A stretch of DNA of 64,000 bases from Devosia ginsengisoli. GTDB taxonomy: Bacteria > Pseudomonadota > Alphaproteobacteria > Rhizobiales > Devosiaceae. Of this stretch, positions 36,740-44,434 are shown one piece after another. The stretch spans positions 2,170,001 through 2,234,000 of the forward strand of contig NZ_CP042304.1 in the NCBI RefSeq assembly GCF_007859655.1, in the 5' to 3' direction. The translations under genes were made by a program, and so were the position numbers. The number at the start of each line of letters is the position of its first letter. Position 1 is the first letter of the stretch. Below the pieces are notes generated by a model, which was not told where the DNA came from, searched no databases, and saw only the letters and a list, made by a program, of their open reading frames with translations.

Positions 36740-37534
36740 ATGACTTTGTCCACGCGGATCGCTCCGCACCTGCCGTATCTGCGGCGGTTTTCGCGCGCTG
36801 TCACCGGGTCGCAGACATCCGGCGACGCTTATGTGGCCGCCACCCTGGAAGCTCTCATAGCCGATATTTCGCTGTTTCCCGAAGCGAGCAACGATCGTAT
36901 CGCGCTCTATAAGCTGTTCTCCGCCCTGTTCTCGTCAGCGGCCGTCAAAGTGCCCCAACCCACCTCATCCTATGCGTGGGAAAAGCGAGCTGCCACCAAT
37001 CTTGCCAATCTGGCCGCTCGGCCGCGCCAGGCTTTCCTGCTGGTCGCCGTGGAAGGCTTTACCCACGCGCAGGCCGCCGAAATCCTCGGCATTCCCGATA
37101 CTGAATTCGCCGCGCTGCTCGAGGAAGCCTCGATCGAGATTTCCCGCCAGGTGGCGACCGAGATCATGATCATCGAGGACGAACCGCTGATCGCCATGGA
37201 TATCGAGCAACTGGTCGAGAGCCTGGGTCACAAGGTGGTGAGCGTCGCCCGCACCCATAAGGAAGCGGTCAATCTGTTTGCCCAGACCCAGCCCCGCATG
37301 ATCTTGGCCGATATCCAGCTGGCCGATGGCAGCTCGGGCATCGACGCCGTCAACGACATTCTCAACCACCATTCGGTGCCGGTGATCTTCATCACCGCCT
37401 TCCCCGAACGGCTGCTGACGGGCGAACGCCCGGAGCCGACCTTCCTCGTCACCAAGCCCTTCAACCCCGACATGGTGAAGGCGCTGATCAGCCAGGCGCT
37501 GTTCTTCGACGAAGGCTCGCGCGCCGCCGCCTGA
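36740..37534 (+). CDS. phyR: PhyR, anti-anti-sigma response regulator
   Basis: 264 aa from the ATG at 36740. The N-terminal half is an EcfG-like sigma mimic (LPYLRRFSRAVTGSQTSGDA; RQAFLLVAVEGFTHAQAAEI). The C-terminal half is a receiver with ED pair (IIEDEPLIAMDIEQLVESLG), phospho-acceptor Asp191 in ILADIQLADG and Lys in LVTKPFNPD. Upon phosphorylation the sigma-like half captures NepR and frees EcfG. Divergent from nepR-ecfG; a strong terminator follows. Confidence 0.95.
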   Translation: MTLSTRIAPHLPYLRRFSRAVTGSQTSGDAYVAATLEALIADISLFPEASNDRIALYKLFSALFSSAAVKVPQPTSSYAWEKRAATNLANLAARPRQAFLLVAVEGFTHAQAAEILGIPDTEFAALLEEASIEISRQVATEIMIIEDEPLIAMDIEQLVESLGHKVVSVARTHKEAVNLFAQTQPRMILADIQLADGSSGIDAVNDILNHHSVPVIFITAFPERLLTGERPEPTFLVTKPFNPDMVKALISQALFFDEGSRAAA

Positions 37535-37554
37535 CCGGTAACGCAAAAGGCATG

Positions 37555-37583
37555 AAAAAGGTCGGGTTATCCCGGCCTTTTTT
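37555..37583 (+). terminator. rho-independent terminator of phyR
   Basis: AAAAAGGTCGGG (37555-37566), TTAT loop, CCCGGCCTTTTTT (37571-37583): a stem with one mismatch ending in a T run, 20 nt after the stop. Confidence 0.9.
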
Positions 37584-37594
37584 GTTGCGCGTCA

Positions 37595-37619
37595 GGAACC
37601 GGAGAACGGCAGAACCGTT
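37595..37619 (+). promoter_or_regulatory. EcfG-type promoter (N16) of DUF1328 gene
   Basis: GGAAC 37595-37599, 16-nt spacer, CGTT 37616-37619, 33 nt before the small gene at 37653. Confidence 0.82.
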
Positions 37620-37652
37620 GTCACCTCAATAACTTCGCCCAAGGAGAGTGAC

Positions 37653-37817
37653 ATGCTCTACTACGCACTCGTCTTCCTCGTGATCGCGCTTATCGCCGGC
37701 GTTCTCGGCTTCGGTGGCATAGCCGGGGCCTCGGCCGGCATCGCGCAGATCCTGTTCTTCCTGTTCCTTGCTTTCCTGGTCATCTCTCTCGTCGTGGGCT
37801 TCTTCCGTCGTGCCTGA
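37653..37817 (+). CDS. DUF1328 small membrane protein
   Basis: 54 aa, with AAGGAG 9 nt before the ATG. Two hydrophobic helices: [32 protein letters not shown], then [20 protein letters not shown]. This is the short DUF1328/YtjA-like family, found at general-stress loci in many proteobacteria. An EcfG promoter is directly upstream and a hairpin follows. Cellular role unknown. Confidence 0.85.
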   Translation: MLYYALVFLVIALIAGVLGFGGIAGASAGIAQILFFLFLAFLVISLVVGFFRRA

Positions 37818-37850
37818 TTTCACCCCGACGGCACGGCCCGGCGTTTGACA

Positions 37851-37878
37851 CGGCTTCGCCCCGGCGAAGCCGTTCTCG
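37851..37878 (+). terminator. hairpin terminator after DUF1328 gene
   Basis: CGGCTTCGCC (37851-37860), CC, GGCGAAGCCG (37863-37872), then TTCTCGTT. Perfect 10-bp stem with a short T-rich tail. Confidence 0.65.
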
Positions 37879-37907
37879 TTCCTGCCGACTACACGAGTAT
37901 TTTCCCA

Positions 37908-38892
37908 ATGCCAGCCTCGATGCCCGACCGCCAGACGCAGACAAGGCTACGCGCCTTGTCACTCGGTCTGCGCCATGGGGGCATCTGCGTCCTGCACCAG
38001 GATGGCGAACACCACTTCGACTTCGTCGAGAACCTCCCCGCCAGGCTGGCCGCGCCAGGACATGGTCGGCCTGCGTGAAGCCGAGGCCCTGCCGGCGGAG
38101 ATCGCGGCCGATTTTGCCGCCGCCCATGATCGCTGCCGCCGCGACAACGCCGAACAGCTGCTGGCAATTGAGCTCGGTGAAAGCCCCCATCGACGCCATT
38201 TCGAAATACGCCTGCTGCCCGATGACAATAGCGATGGCGTCACCGCCATCGTGACCGATACGACAGACCGGCGCGCCCGCGACCTGGCTGTTGCCTCCCT
38301 GCTGCGCGAAGTCAGCCACCGTTCCAAGAACCTGCTCGCCATCGTGCAATCGGTCGCGATGCAGACCGCCCGCCATAGCGCCGGCACCGAGGACTTCCTC
38401 GACAAGTTCCGCGGCCGCCTGCACGCCCTGTCCAGCACGCAGGATCTGGTGACTGAGAGCAACTGGCGCGGCGCCTATCTGCAGTCACTGGTGGCTTCGC
38501 AACTCGTCCGGCTGGGTCCGTCGGTCCTGGCCAATGTCAGGATTACCGGCGTCAATCCGCTGCTCGGCCCTAATGCCTCGCTCCATATCGGCCTGGCCAT
38601 CCACGAATTGGGAGCAAATACCGTGCTGCATGGCGCCCTGGCCAATGGCGAGCCGGGCAAGGTCACGATCGATGCCCGCATGGTAGACCGGCCTGGCAGC
38701 GCCGCCGATCTCGTCATCGAATGGCGCGAGAGCGGCATTCCCGCCTGGCGCCTCGAGCACCAGCCCCATTTCGGTACGCTGGTTCTCGAACGCATCGTGC
38801 CCCTGTCGGTGGGCGGCACTGCCGATTTCGGCATCGAACCCGATGGCGTGCGCTATCGGCTTGTCGTGCCCGCCGATCAGTTCGAGGCCTGA
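37908..38892 (+). pseudogene. HWE-type histidine kinase with N-terminal PAS-like region, apparent +1 frameshift near 38045
   Basis: The N-terminus (MPASMPDRQTQTRLRALSLG, GICVLHQDGEHHFDFVENLP) reads in one frame up to a stop at 38078. From WPRQDMVGLREAEALPAEIA the protein continues one base later to 38892. Removing one base in GCCAGGCTGG (38041-38050; AGCTGG would read SW, as in related PAS domains) gives one ~327-aa kinase. The HWE core has the phospho-acceptor His in LLREVSHRSKNLLAIVQSVA and ATPase HELGANTVLHGALANGEPGK. It lies beside phyR and is a likely PhyR-pathway kinase if intact. Its end overlaps the convergent ydcF-like gene by 16 nt. Confidence 0.78.
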
Positions 38893-39677
38893 CCCGGCAG
38901 CAGATCATCCGTCCGCCCGGTCCAGTGATAGACCGCCAGCCCGATCCATTCCTTCATCGCCACGCTTGCCGTCAGCAGATTGGCCATGGGCTCGGCCACG
39001 TCGATCCCGAAACTCTCCGTGCCCGTGCTGCGATAGTCGGTCGGCCAAGCCATGGCTGATATGCCGACCTTGCGGAACAGCCCCATCGACCGCGGCATGT
39101 GGAAGGCCGAGGTCACCAGCAGCACATTGCCCGGCGCCGGCCCCAGCAGCGCCTTGGTATATTCGGCATTCTCGTCGGTGTTGCGCGCTTCGCCCTCCAG
39201 CACCACCCGCTCCGGCGCAATGCCGAAAGCCAGCAGCAGGCGCTGCATCGTCACCGCTTCGGATTCAGTCTCACCCAGGATGGCGGCCACCCCGCCGGTC
39301 AGCACGATCCGCGCCGCGGGATAGCGTTGTGCCAGCCAGATGGTCTCGATCAGCCGGTCGCCCGCCTCGCTGGTTTCGGTGACCTGCCGCGCCGTACTGA
39401 CCCGGGCGGACGTCGCCCCGCCCAGCAGGACGATGGCACCCACGCTTTCGGGCAGTTCGGCCGGGCGCGCGAACCGGGCCTCGAGCGGCGCGATCACCAC
39501 CGCTCCCACATTGGTGAAACTGGCGACACCCAGTACCAGCAGGCCCAGAACGCCCAGCACCACACCCGACCGCCGCCACCCCACCATGATCAGAACCAGC
39601 GCAGCGAGACCGAGCAGGAAGGCCAGGCTCACCGGTTGTGCCAGCAGCCAGAACACCTTGGAAATCGCATAGAACAT
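38877..39677 (-). CDS. YdcF/SanA-like membrane protein (DUF218)
   Basis: 266 aa. Two N-terminal transmembrane helices (LAFLLGLAALVLIMVGW; VVLGVLGLLVLGVASF) precede a DUF218 domain: GAIVLLGGATSARVSTARQV, ARIVLTGGVAAILGETESEA, EGEARNTDENAEYTKALL and VTSAFHMPRSMGLFRKVG. ElyC/SanA relatives act in envelope integrity and lipid-carrier-linked metabolism. The active function here is not known. Confidence 0.85.
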   Translation of the reverse strand: MFYAISKVFWLLAQPVSLAFLLGLAALVLIMVGWRRSGVVLGVLGLLVLGVASFTNVGAVVIAPLEARFARPAELPESVGAIVLLGGATSARVSTARQVTETSEAGDRLIETIWLAQRYPAARIVLTGGVAAILGETESEAVTMQRLLLAFGIAPERVVLEGEARNTDENAEYTKALLGPAPGNVLLVTSAFHMPRSMGLFRKVGISAMAWPTDYRSTGTESFGIDVAEPMANLLTASVAMKEWIGLAVYHWTGRTDDLLPGQASN

Positions 39678-39801
39678 GCCGCAGCCTCATCAATTTGCGG
39701 CGCACCATAAGTCAGACCCGCGGCACTGGCGAGCCGCACCTTCCTCAGTCACGTGCTGCCGAAAACATCATTTCCCTTGCTATATGTCGCGCTTTTGCTT
39801 T

Positions 39802-39819
39802 TCTTGACGGCGGTCAAGA
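39802..39819. promoter_or_regulatory. palindrome upstream of amino-acid ABC operon
   Basis: TCTTGAC-GGCG-GTCAAGA, 7-bp arms, about 63 nt before the ATPase start. It could be an operator; the regulator is unknown. Confidence 0.4.
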
Positions 39820-39881
39820 TTGCCAGCCTCAAGAAAAAGGCAATCACCGCTCAGGAAGGCGCCCGTTTCGGCGGGCCAGGG

Positions 39882-40685
39882 ATGAATATGGCGCAAGCTG
39901 CTGCCGCCGTCGCGGAGAAGTGGCCTGTCGTGGCGATCCGCGACTTGCACAAATCGTTCGGCAAGCTGGAAGTGCTCAAGGGTATTTCATTTGCCGCAAG
40001 CGAGGGCGAAGTCGTCTCGCTGATCGGCTCCTCGGGCTCGGGCAAGTCGACCATGCTGCGCTGCATCAACATGCTCGAAGTGCCCGATAGCGGTTCGGTC
40101 GCCATCGATGGCGAGGAGATCAAGCTGCACGGCGCGGGGCCACACCGCCAGATTGCCGATGAAGGCCAGATCCGCCGCATTCGCTCCGAGCTGGGCATGG
40201 TGTTCCAGAGCTTCAACCTCTGGGCCCATCTCACCATCCTCGAAAACGTCATGGAGGCGCCGCTCATCGTACAGAAGCGCGCCCATGGCGAAGTGCGGGA
40301 AGAAGCGCTCGCCATGCTGGCCAAGGTCGGCATCAGCGAAAAGGCCGATGCCTACCCCGCCCAGCTTTCCGGCGGCCAGCAGCAGCGCGCCGCCATTGCC
40401 CGCGCCCTCTGCATCAATCCGCGCGTCATGCTGTTCGACGAGCCAACCTCGGCGCTCGACCCCGAACTCGAAGTCGAGGTGCTGCGCGTCATCAAGGTGC
40501 TGGCCGATGAAGGCCGAACCATGATCCTGGTCACCCATGACATGGAATTTGCCCGCTCGGTCAGCGACCGCGTCATCTTCCTGCATCAGGGCATGATCGA
40601 GGAAGAAGGCACGCCCGAACAGGTCTTCGGCGCCACGAAATCCACGCGCCTCAAGCAATTCCTCAACGCCGCCAGCCACGAATGA
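39882..40685 (+). CDS. polar amino-acid ABC transporter ATP-binding protein
   Basis: 267 aa from the ATG at 39882; the ATG at 39888 has better spacing from AGGG and is nearly equivalent. Walker [10 protein letters not shown] (49-57), [15 protein letters not shown] signature, [14 protein letters not shown]alker B and [14 protein letters not shown] switch. The ATPase belongs to the HisP/GlnQ/AotP group. First gene of a five-gene operon: ATPase, binding protein, two permeases, deacylase. Confidence 0.92.
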   Translation: MNMAQAAAAVAEKWPVVAIRDLHKSFGKLEVLKGISFAASEGEVVSLIGSSGSGKSTMLRCINMLEVPDSGSVAIDGEEIKLHGAGPHRQIADEGQIRRIRSELGMVFQSFNLWAHLTILENVMEAPLIVQKRAHGEVREEALAMLAKVGISEKADAYPAQLSGGQQQRAAIARALCINPRVMLFDEPTSALDPELEVEVLRVIKVLADEGRTMILVTHDMEFARSVSDRVIFLHQGMIEEEGTPEQVFGATKSTRLKQFLNAASHE

Positions 40686-40747
40686 AGGCGCTGATGACAA
40701 AGCCCGGACAACGGGCACGACAACAAGAAAAACCAACGGAGAAACAG

Positions 40748-41500
40748 ATGAAGAAGCTCATCCTCGCGGCAGTGGCCACATTGGCCCTCGGCTCTGCGAC
40801 CCAGGCGCAGGAAACGGTGCGCATCGCCACCGAAGGCGCCTACGCGCCCTGGAACTTCCTCGACGACAGCGGCGCCCCTGCCGGCTTCGAAATCGACCTC
40901 GGCAACGCCATCTGCGCCCAGGCAGGCCTTACCTGCGAATGGATCACCAATGACTGGGATTCGATCATTCCGAACCTGCTCGCCGGCAACTACGACGTGA
41001 TCATGGCCGGCATGTCGATCACCGACGAGCGTCTCGAAACCATCGACTTCACCCAGAACTACTTCCCGCCCGATCCGTCCAAGTTCATCGCCGCTGCCGG
41101 CTCCGACATCGACCCGTCCGCCCTTGAAGGCAAGCGCGTTGGCGTCCAGGGCGGCACCATCCAGGCCGCCTATGCCGAGGAAAACCTCGGCGCGACCAAT
41201 ACTGTGGTCTCCTTCGGCACCGCCGACCAGGCCATGGCCGATCTGGCCGCCGGCAATCTGGACACCATCCTGGCCGATGGCGCCTATCTCGAGCCGGTCG
41301 TCACCGCTTCGGGTGGCGCGATGGAATTCGTCGGCGAAGACGTGATGATCGGCGACGGCGTTGGCGCCGGCGTCCGCAAGGACGAAGCCGAACTCAAGGC
41401 CACGTTCAACGATGCCCTGACCGCGCTCAAGGCCGACGGCACCGTCGACAAGCTGATCGCCCAGTGGTTCGAGGGCCGCGGGCCGTATTTCGCCGAATAA
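40748..41500 (+). CDS. amino-acid ABC transporter substrate-binding protein
   Basis: 250 aa from the ATG at 40748, with GGAG upstream. Signal peptide MKKLILAAVATLALGSATQA. Family-3 binding protein (VRIATEGAYAPWNFLDDSGA, GFEIDLGNAICAQAGLTCEW, VGVQGGTIQAAYAEENLG), close in form to lysine/arginine/ornithine, histidine and octopine binding proteins. The neighbouring deacylase suggests an acylated or cationic amino acid. A strong hairpin follows, limiting read-through into the permeases. Confidence 0.9.
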   Translation: MKKLILAAVATLALGSATQAQETVRIATEGAYAPWNFLDDSGAPAGFEIDLGNAICAQAGLTCEWITNDWDSIIPNLLAGNYDVIMAGMSITDERLETIDFTQNYFPPDPSKFIAAAGSDIDPSALEGKRVGVQGGTIQAAYAEENLGATNTVVSFGTADQAMADLAAGNLDTILADGAYLEPVVTASGGAMEFVGEDVMIGDGVGAGVRKDEAELKATFNDALTALKADGTVDKLIAQWFEGRGPYFAE

Positions 41501-41508
41501 TCCGGCTT

Positions 41509-41541
41509 GCCGGGGTGGGTCGCCCACCCCGGCTTTCTCCT
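41509..41541 (+). terminator. attenuator hairpin between binding protein and permease genes
   Basis: GCCGGGGTGGG (41509-41519), TCG, CCCACCCCGGC (41523-41533), then TTTCTCC. Perfect 11-bp stem 9 nt after the stop codon. Confidence 0.75.
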
Positions 41542-41585
41542 GAAAGACTGCCAATGCCAGCGTCATTGCCCCGGACCGTCAGCCC

Positions 41586-42398
41586 ATGAGCGAAGATATC
41601 GCCTTCTGGCTGAGCTATCTCACCAATGGCAAGCACCTCACCTGGTATGCCAGTTTCCAGTTCACCATCTTCGCCGCTTTGTTCGGCGGAACGCTGGCCG
41701 TGGTCTTCGGCCTGATCGGCGCCACGCTCAAGAATTCGCGGTTCTTTCCGCTGCGCCTCATCGGCACGATCTATTCCTCGATCGTGCGCGGCGTGCCCGA
41801 TGTGCTGTTCTTCCTGTTCTTTCCGCTGGCGTTCGAGCAGACGGTGGAATGGTTCATCGCCAGCCAGGTCTGCACGCCCGAGTTGATCGCGGCCCAGTCC
41901 GCCGCCTGGCCGCCCTGCAAGGAAGCCAACTGGTTCCTCGGCACGCCGGAATACCTGATCCTCGCTTCGGTCTCGCTCGGCCTGGTCTATGGCGCCTTTG
42001 CCACCAATGTCATCCATGGTGCGCTGCGCTCGGTGCCCAAGGGGCAGCTCGAAGCCGCGCGCGCCTATGGCATGAGTGCCAGCCAACTGCTCTGGCGCGT
42101 CCATATCCGCCAGATGTGGGTCTATGCCCTGCCCGGCCTCTCCAATGTCTGGATGCTGATCATCAAGGCGACCTCCCTGCTGAGCCTCTTGCAAATCGCC
42201 GATATCGTGCTGTGGGCCGATAGGCTCGGCGCGCCCAATTTCCTGCCCGCCGTAGGCCTCGTGCATGAGGACTGGCGCTGGCGCTACTACCTCGTGCTCT
42301 TCCTCTTCTACATTCTCGTGACCCTGCTCTCCGAAAAGGCCTTCGAAGCCATCATGCGTCGCGCCGGTCGCGGCATATTGAGCGAGGTGCGCGGCTGA
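41586..42398 (+). CDS. amino-acid ABC transporter permease (HisQ/AotQ-like)
   Basis: 270 aa, membrane protein of the HisM/HisQ family with the docking loop PKGQLEAARAYGMSASQLLW (about 147-166). It has an unusual ~50-residue insertion (WFIASQVCTPELIAAQSAAW, PPCKEANWFLGTPEYL) with two Cys between early helices. The stop and next start overlap by one base (TGATG at 42396-42400). Confidence 0.88.
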   Translation: MSEDIAFWLSYLTNGKHLTWYASFQFTIFAALFGGTLAVVFGLIGATLKNSRFFPLRLIGTIYSSIVRGVPDVLFFLFFPLAFEQTVEWFIASQVCTPELIAAQSAAWPPCKEANWFLGTPEYLILASVSLGLVYGAFATNVIHGALRSVPKGQLEAARAYGMSASQLLWRVHIRQMWVYALPGLSNVWMLIIKATSLLSLLQIADIVLWADRLGAPNFLPAVGLVHEDWRWRYYLVLFLFYILVTLLSEKAFEAIMRRAGRGILSEVRG

Positions 42399-43132
42399 TG
42401 GAACGCCTCTTCCAGGAAATCGCGCTGTTCGGCCCAGCCGTGGCGTTCAATATCTATTTCGCCGCCGCCTCCATCCCCATCGGCTTCATCTTCGCCGTCT
42501 TCCTGGCGCTGGGCAAAGCTTCGCCCAATCCGCTGATGTCGCGGCTGAGCCGTGGCTATATCTACGCCTTCCGCGGCTCGCCGCTCTTCATCCAGTTCTT
42601 CATGCTCTATTCGCTGGCGCTCTCGTTCAATGTCAGCATCTGGAAGCCGATGGGCCTGTCCTGGTTCGTGCTGCACCCCTTGTTCATCGGCCCGCTGGTG
42701 CTGACCCTCAATACCGCCGCCTACACCGCCGAAATCTTCTATGGCGCACTGCGCGCCGTACCGCGCGGCGAAGTCGAGGCCGCCCGCGCCTATGGCATGA
42801 GCCGGAGCCAGCAGTTCCGCCGCGTCATCTGGCCCAATCTCATCCGCCTCGCCTGGCCGGCCTATACCAATGAAGTGGTGTTCCTGTTCCACGCCACGGC
42901 CATCGTCTATTTCGCTTTGCCCGTCATCGGCCAGCAGAAAGACCTGATGATAACGGCCAAGGAATTGTTCGAGCGCGACTATAATGCCTTCCTGCATTTC
43001 TCCGTCGCCGCGCTCTGGTTCCTCGCCGTGTCGCTGGTGGTTTTCTTCCTGTTCGGGCTGGTCTATCGCCGGCTGATGCGCCATATGCCGGCAGCGCCGG
43101 GTCTGCGCTTTGCGCCCAAATGGCTGCGCTGA
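42398..43132 (+). CDS. amino-acid ABC transporter permease (HisM/AotM-like)
   Basis: 244 aa. FRGSPLFIQFFMLYSLALSF and the docking loop PRGEVEAARAYGMSRSQQFR are HisM-family marks. It is translationally coupled to the other permease, with which it should form the heterodimeric channel. Confidence 0.9.
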   Translation: MERLFQEIALFGPAVAFNIYFAAASIPIGFIFAVFLALGKASPNPLMSRLSRGYIYAFRGSPLFIQFFMLYSLALSFNVSIWKPMGLSWFVLHPLFIGPLVLTLNTAAYTAEIFYGALRAVPRGEVEAARAYGMSRSQQFRRVIWPNLIRLAWPAYTNEVVFLFHATAIVYFALPVIGQQKDLMITAKELFERDYNAFLHFSVAALWFLAVSLVVFFLFGLVYRRLMRHMPAAPGLRFAPKWLR

Positions 43133-43142
43133 GAGAAAAGAT

Positions 43143-44285
43143 ATGAGCTTTGAACTGCACCGCACGGTATTGACGGGCGATACGCCCGGCACCGCCACCG
43201 ATCTCTACTGGTACACGGCCGGTCCCGCCGATGCCGAAACCCGCGTGCACCTGCAGGCAGCCCTTCATGCCGACGAACAGCCGGGCACCATGGCGCTACA
43301 CCATCTGCTGCCCAAGCTGCGCGAGGCCGATGCCGCCGGGCAGCTCAAAGCGCAATTCACCATCTTCCCCTCGGTCAATCCGCTGGGCCTCGCCAACTAT
43401 TCCCTGCGCCATCACATCGGCCGCTATGACGTCGAGACGGGCGTCAACTACAACCGCCGCTGGCCCGATCTCTATCCCCATATCGCTCAGGACATCGCCG
43501 GCAAGCTGACCGACGATCCCAAGGCCAATATCGCCACCATCCGCGCCGCCGTTGCCGCCTGGATCGACAGCCAGCAACCCGGCACCGCCATCCAGCGCCT
43601 GCGCCTGGCCGTGCTCAAATCGGCCGTTGCCGCCGATATCGTGCTGGACCTCCATTGCGACGACGACAGCCTCAAGCACATTTTCACCTCGCCCGAGCTG
43701 ATGCCCTGCCTGCAGGACCTGGCCGACTGGATGGGTGTCGCCGCGACGCTGACCGCCGAGGATAGCGGCGGTGGCTCGTTCGATGAGGTGCTGCCGTCCC
43801 TCTATCGCAAGGCGCGCCTCGCCAATCCCGACCATCCGATTCCATCAGGCGCCGAAACCGCAACCCTCGAATATCGCGGCCGCGCCGACAGCTTCGACGC
43901 CATCGGCCAGGAAGATGCCGCCGGCCTATACGGCTTCTTTGCCAGCCGCGGCCTCATCGCCGCCGATCCCGGTCGCAAGCCTACCGCGGCGCCGGCACCA
44001 ACGCCCTTCGAAGCCACCGAAGTGCTCCGCGCCGATGCGCCGGGCCTTTTGGCCTATCGTGTGGAACTCGGCGACCGGGTCAGCAAGGGTCAACCTATTG
44101 CCGACCTCATCGCCATGGACGGTCCGGAAGCCTTCGTCGCCCGCCGCCCGATCCTGTCGGGCACCGATGGCTTCGTGCTGTCACGCGTCATGGGCAAATA
44201 CGTGGTGCGCGGCGGCGCCATCGCCAAGATCGTCGGCAAGGACATACTGCCGGCGCGTGCCGGCGGGTACCTGCTGGAAGACTGA
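43143..44285 (+). CDS. succinylglutamate desuccinylase/aspartoacylase family (M14) protein
   Basis: 380 aa from the ATG at 43143. Zinc-ligand motif LHADEQPG (His42, Glu45), third ligand His171 in VLDLHCDDD and the catalytic Glu in ETATLEYRG. A C-terminal domain (~290-380) resembles the biotinyl/lipoyl-like barrel found in this group. The enzymes remove an acyl group from N-acyl amino acids. As the last gene of an amino-acid importer operon, it may deacylate the imported compound; DoeB-type N-acetyl-diaminobutyrate deacetylases are one related case. Confidence 0.85.
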   Translation: MSFELHRTVLTGDTPGTATDLYWYTAGPADAETRVHLQAALHADEQPGTMALHHLLPKLREADAAGQLKAQFTIFPSVNPLGLANYSLRHHIGRYDVETGVNYNRRWPDLYPHIAQDIAGKLTDDPKANIATIRAAVAAWIDSQQPGTAIQRLRLAVLKSAVAADIVLDLHCDDDSLKHIFTSPELMPCLQDLADWMGVAATLTAEDSGGGSFDEVLPSLYRKARLANPDHPIPSGAETATLEYRGRADSFDAIGQEDAAGLYGFFASRGLIAADPGRKPTAAPAPTPFEATEVLRADAPGLLAYRVELGDRVSKGQPIADLIAMDGPEAFVARRPILSGTDGFVLSRVMGKYVVRGGAIAKIVGKDILPARAGGYLLED

Positions 44286-44294
44286 GATATTGGA

Positions 44295-44413
44295 GTACCC
44301 CCTCCTAGCCTCCCCCTGATAGGGGGAGGAATCTGGCCAGTAGATGGAGCAACATCGCGCCGCACGCCCGATCTGTTCCTCCCCCTATCAGGGGGAGGTT
44401 AGGAGGGGGTATC
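44295..44413. repeat. 119-bp long-inverted-repeat element (copy 2)
   Basis: Arms GTACCCCCTCCTAGCCTCCC and its complement at the right end, each holding an inner CCTCCCCCTATCAGGGGGAG palindrome. Same length and arms as 5621-5738; the centre is diverged except for a shared CGATCTGTTCC. Confidence 0.8.
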
Positions 44414-44434
44414 CGGCAAGGACTCGTCTTCGCC

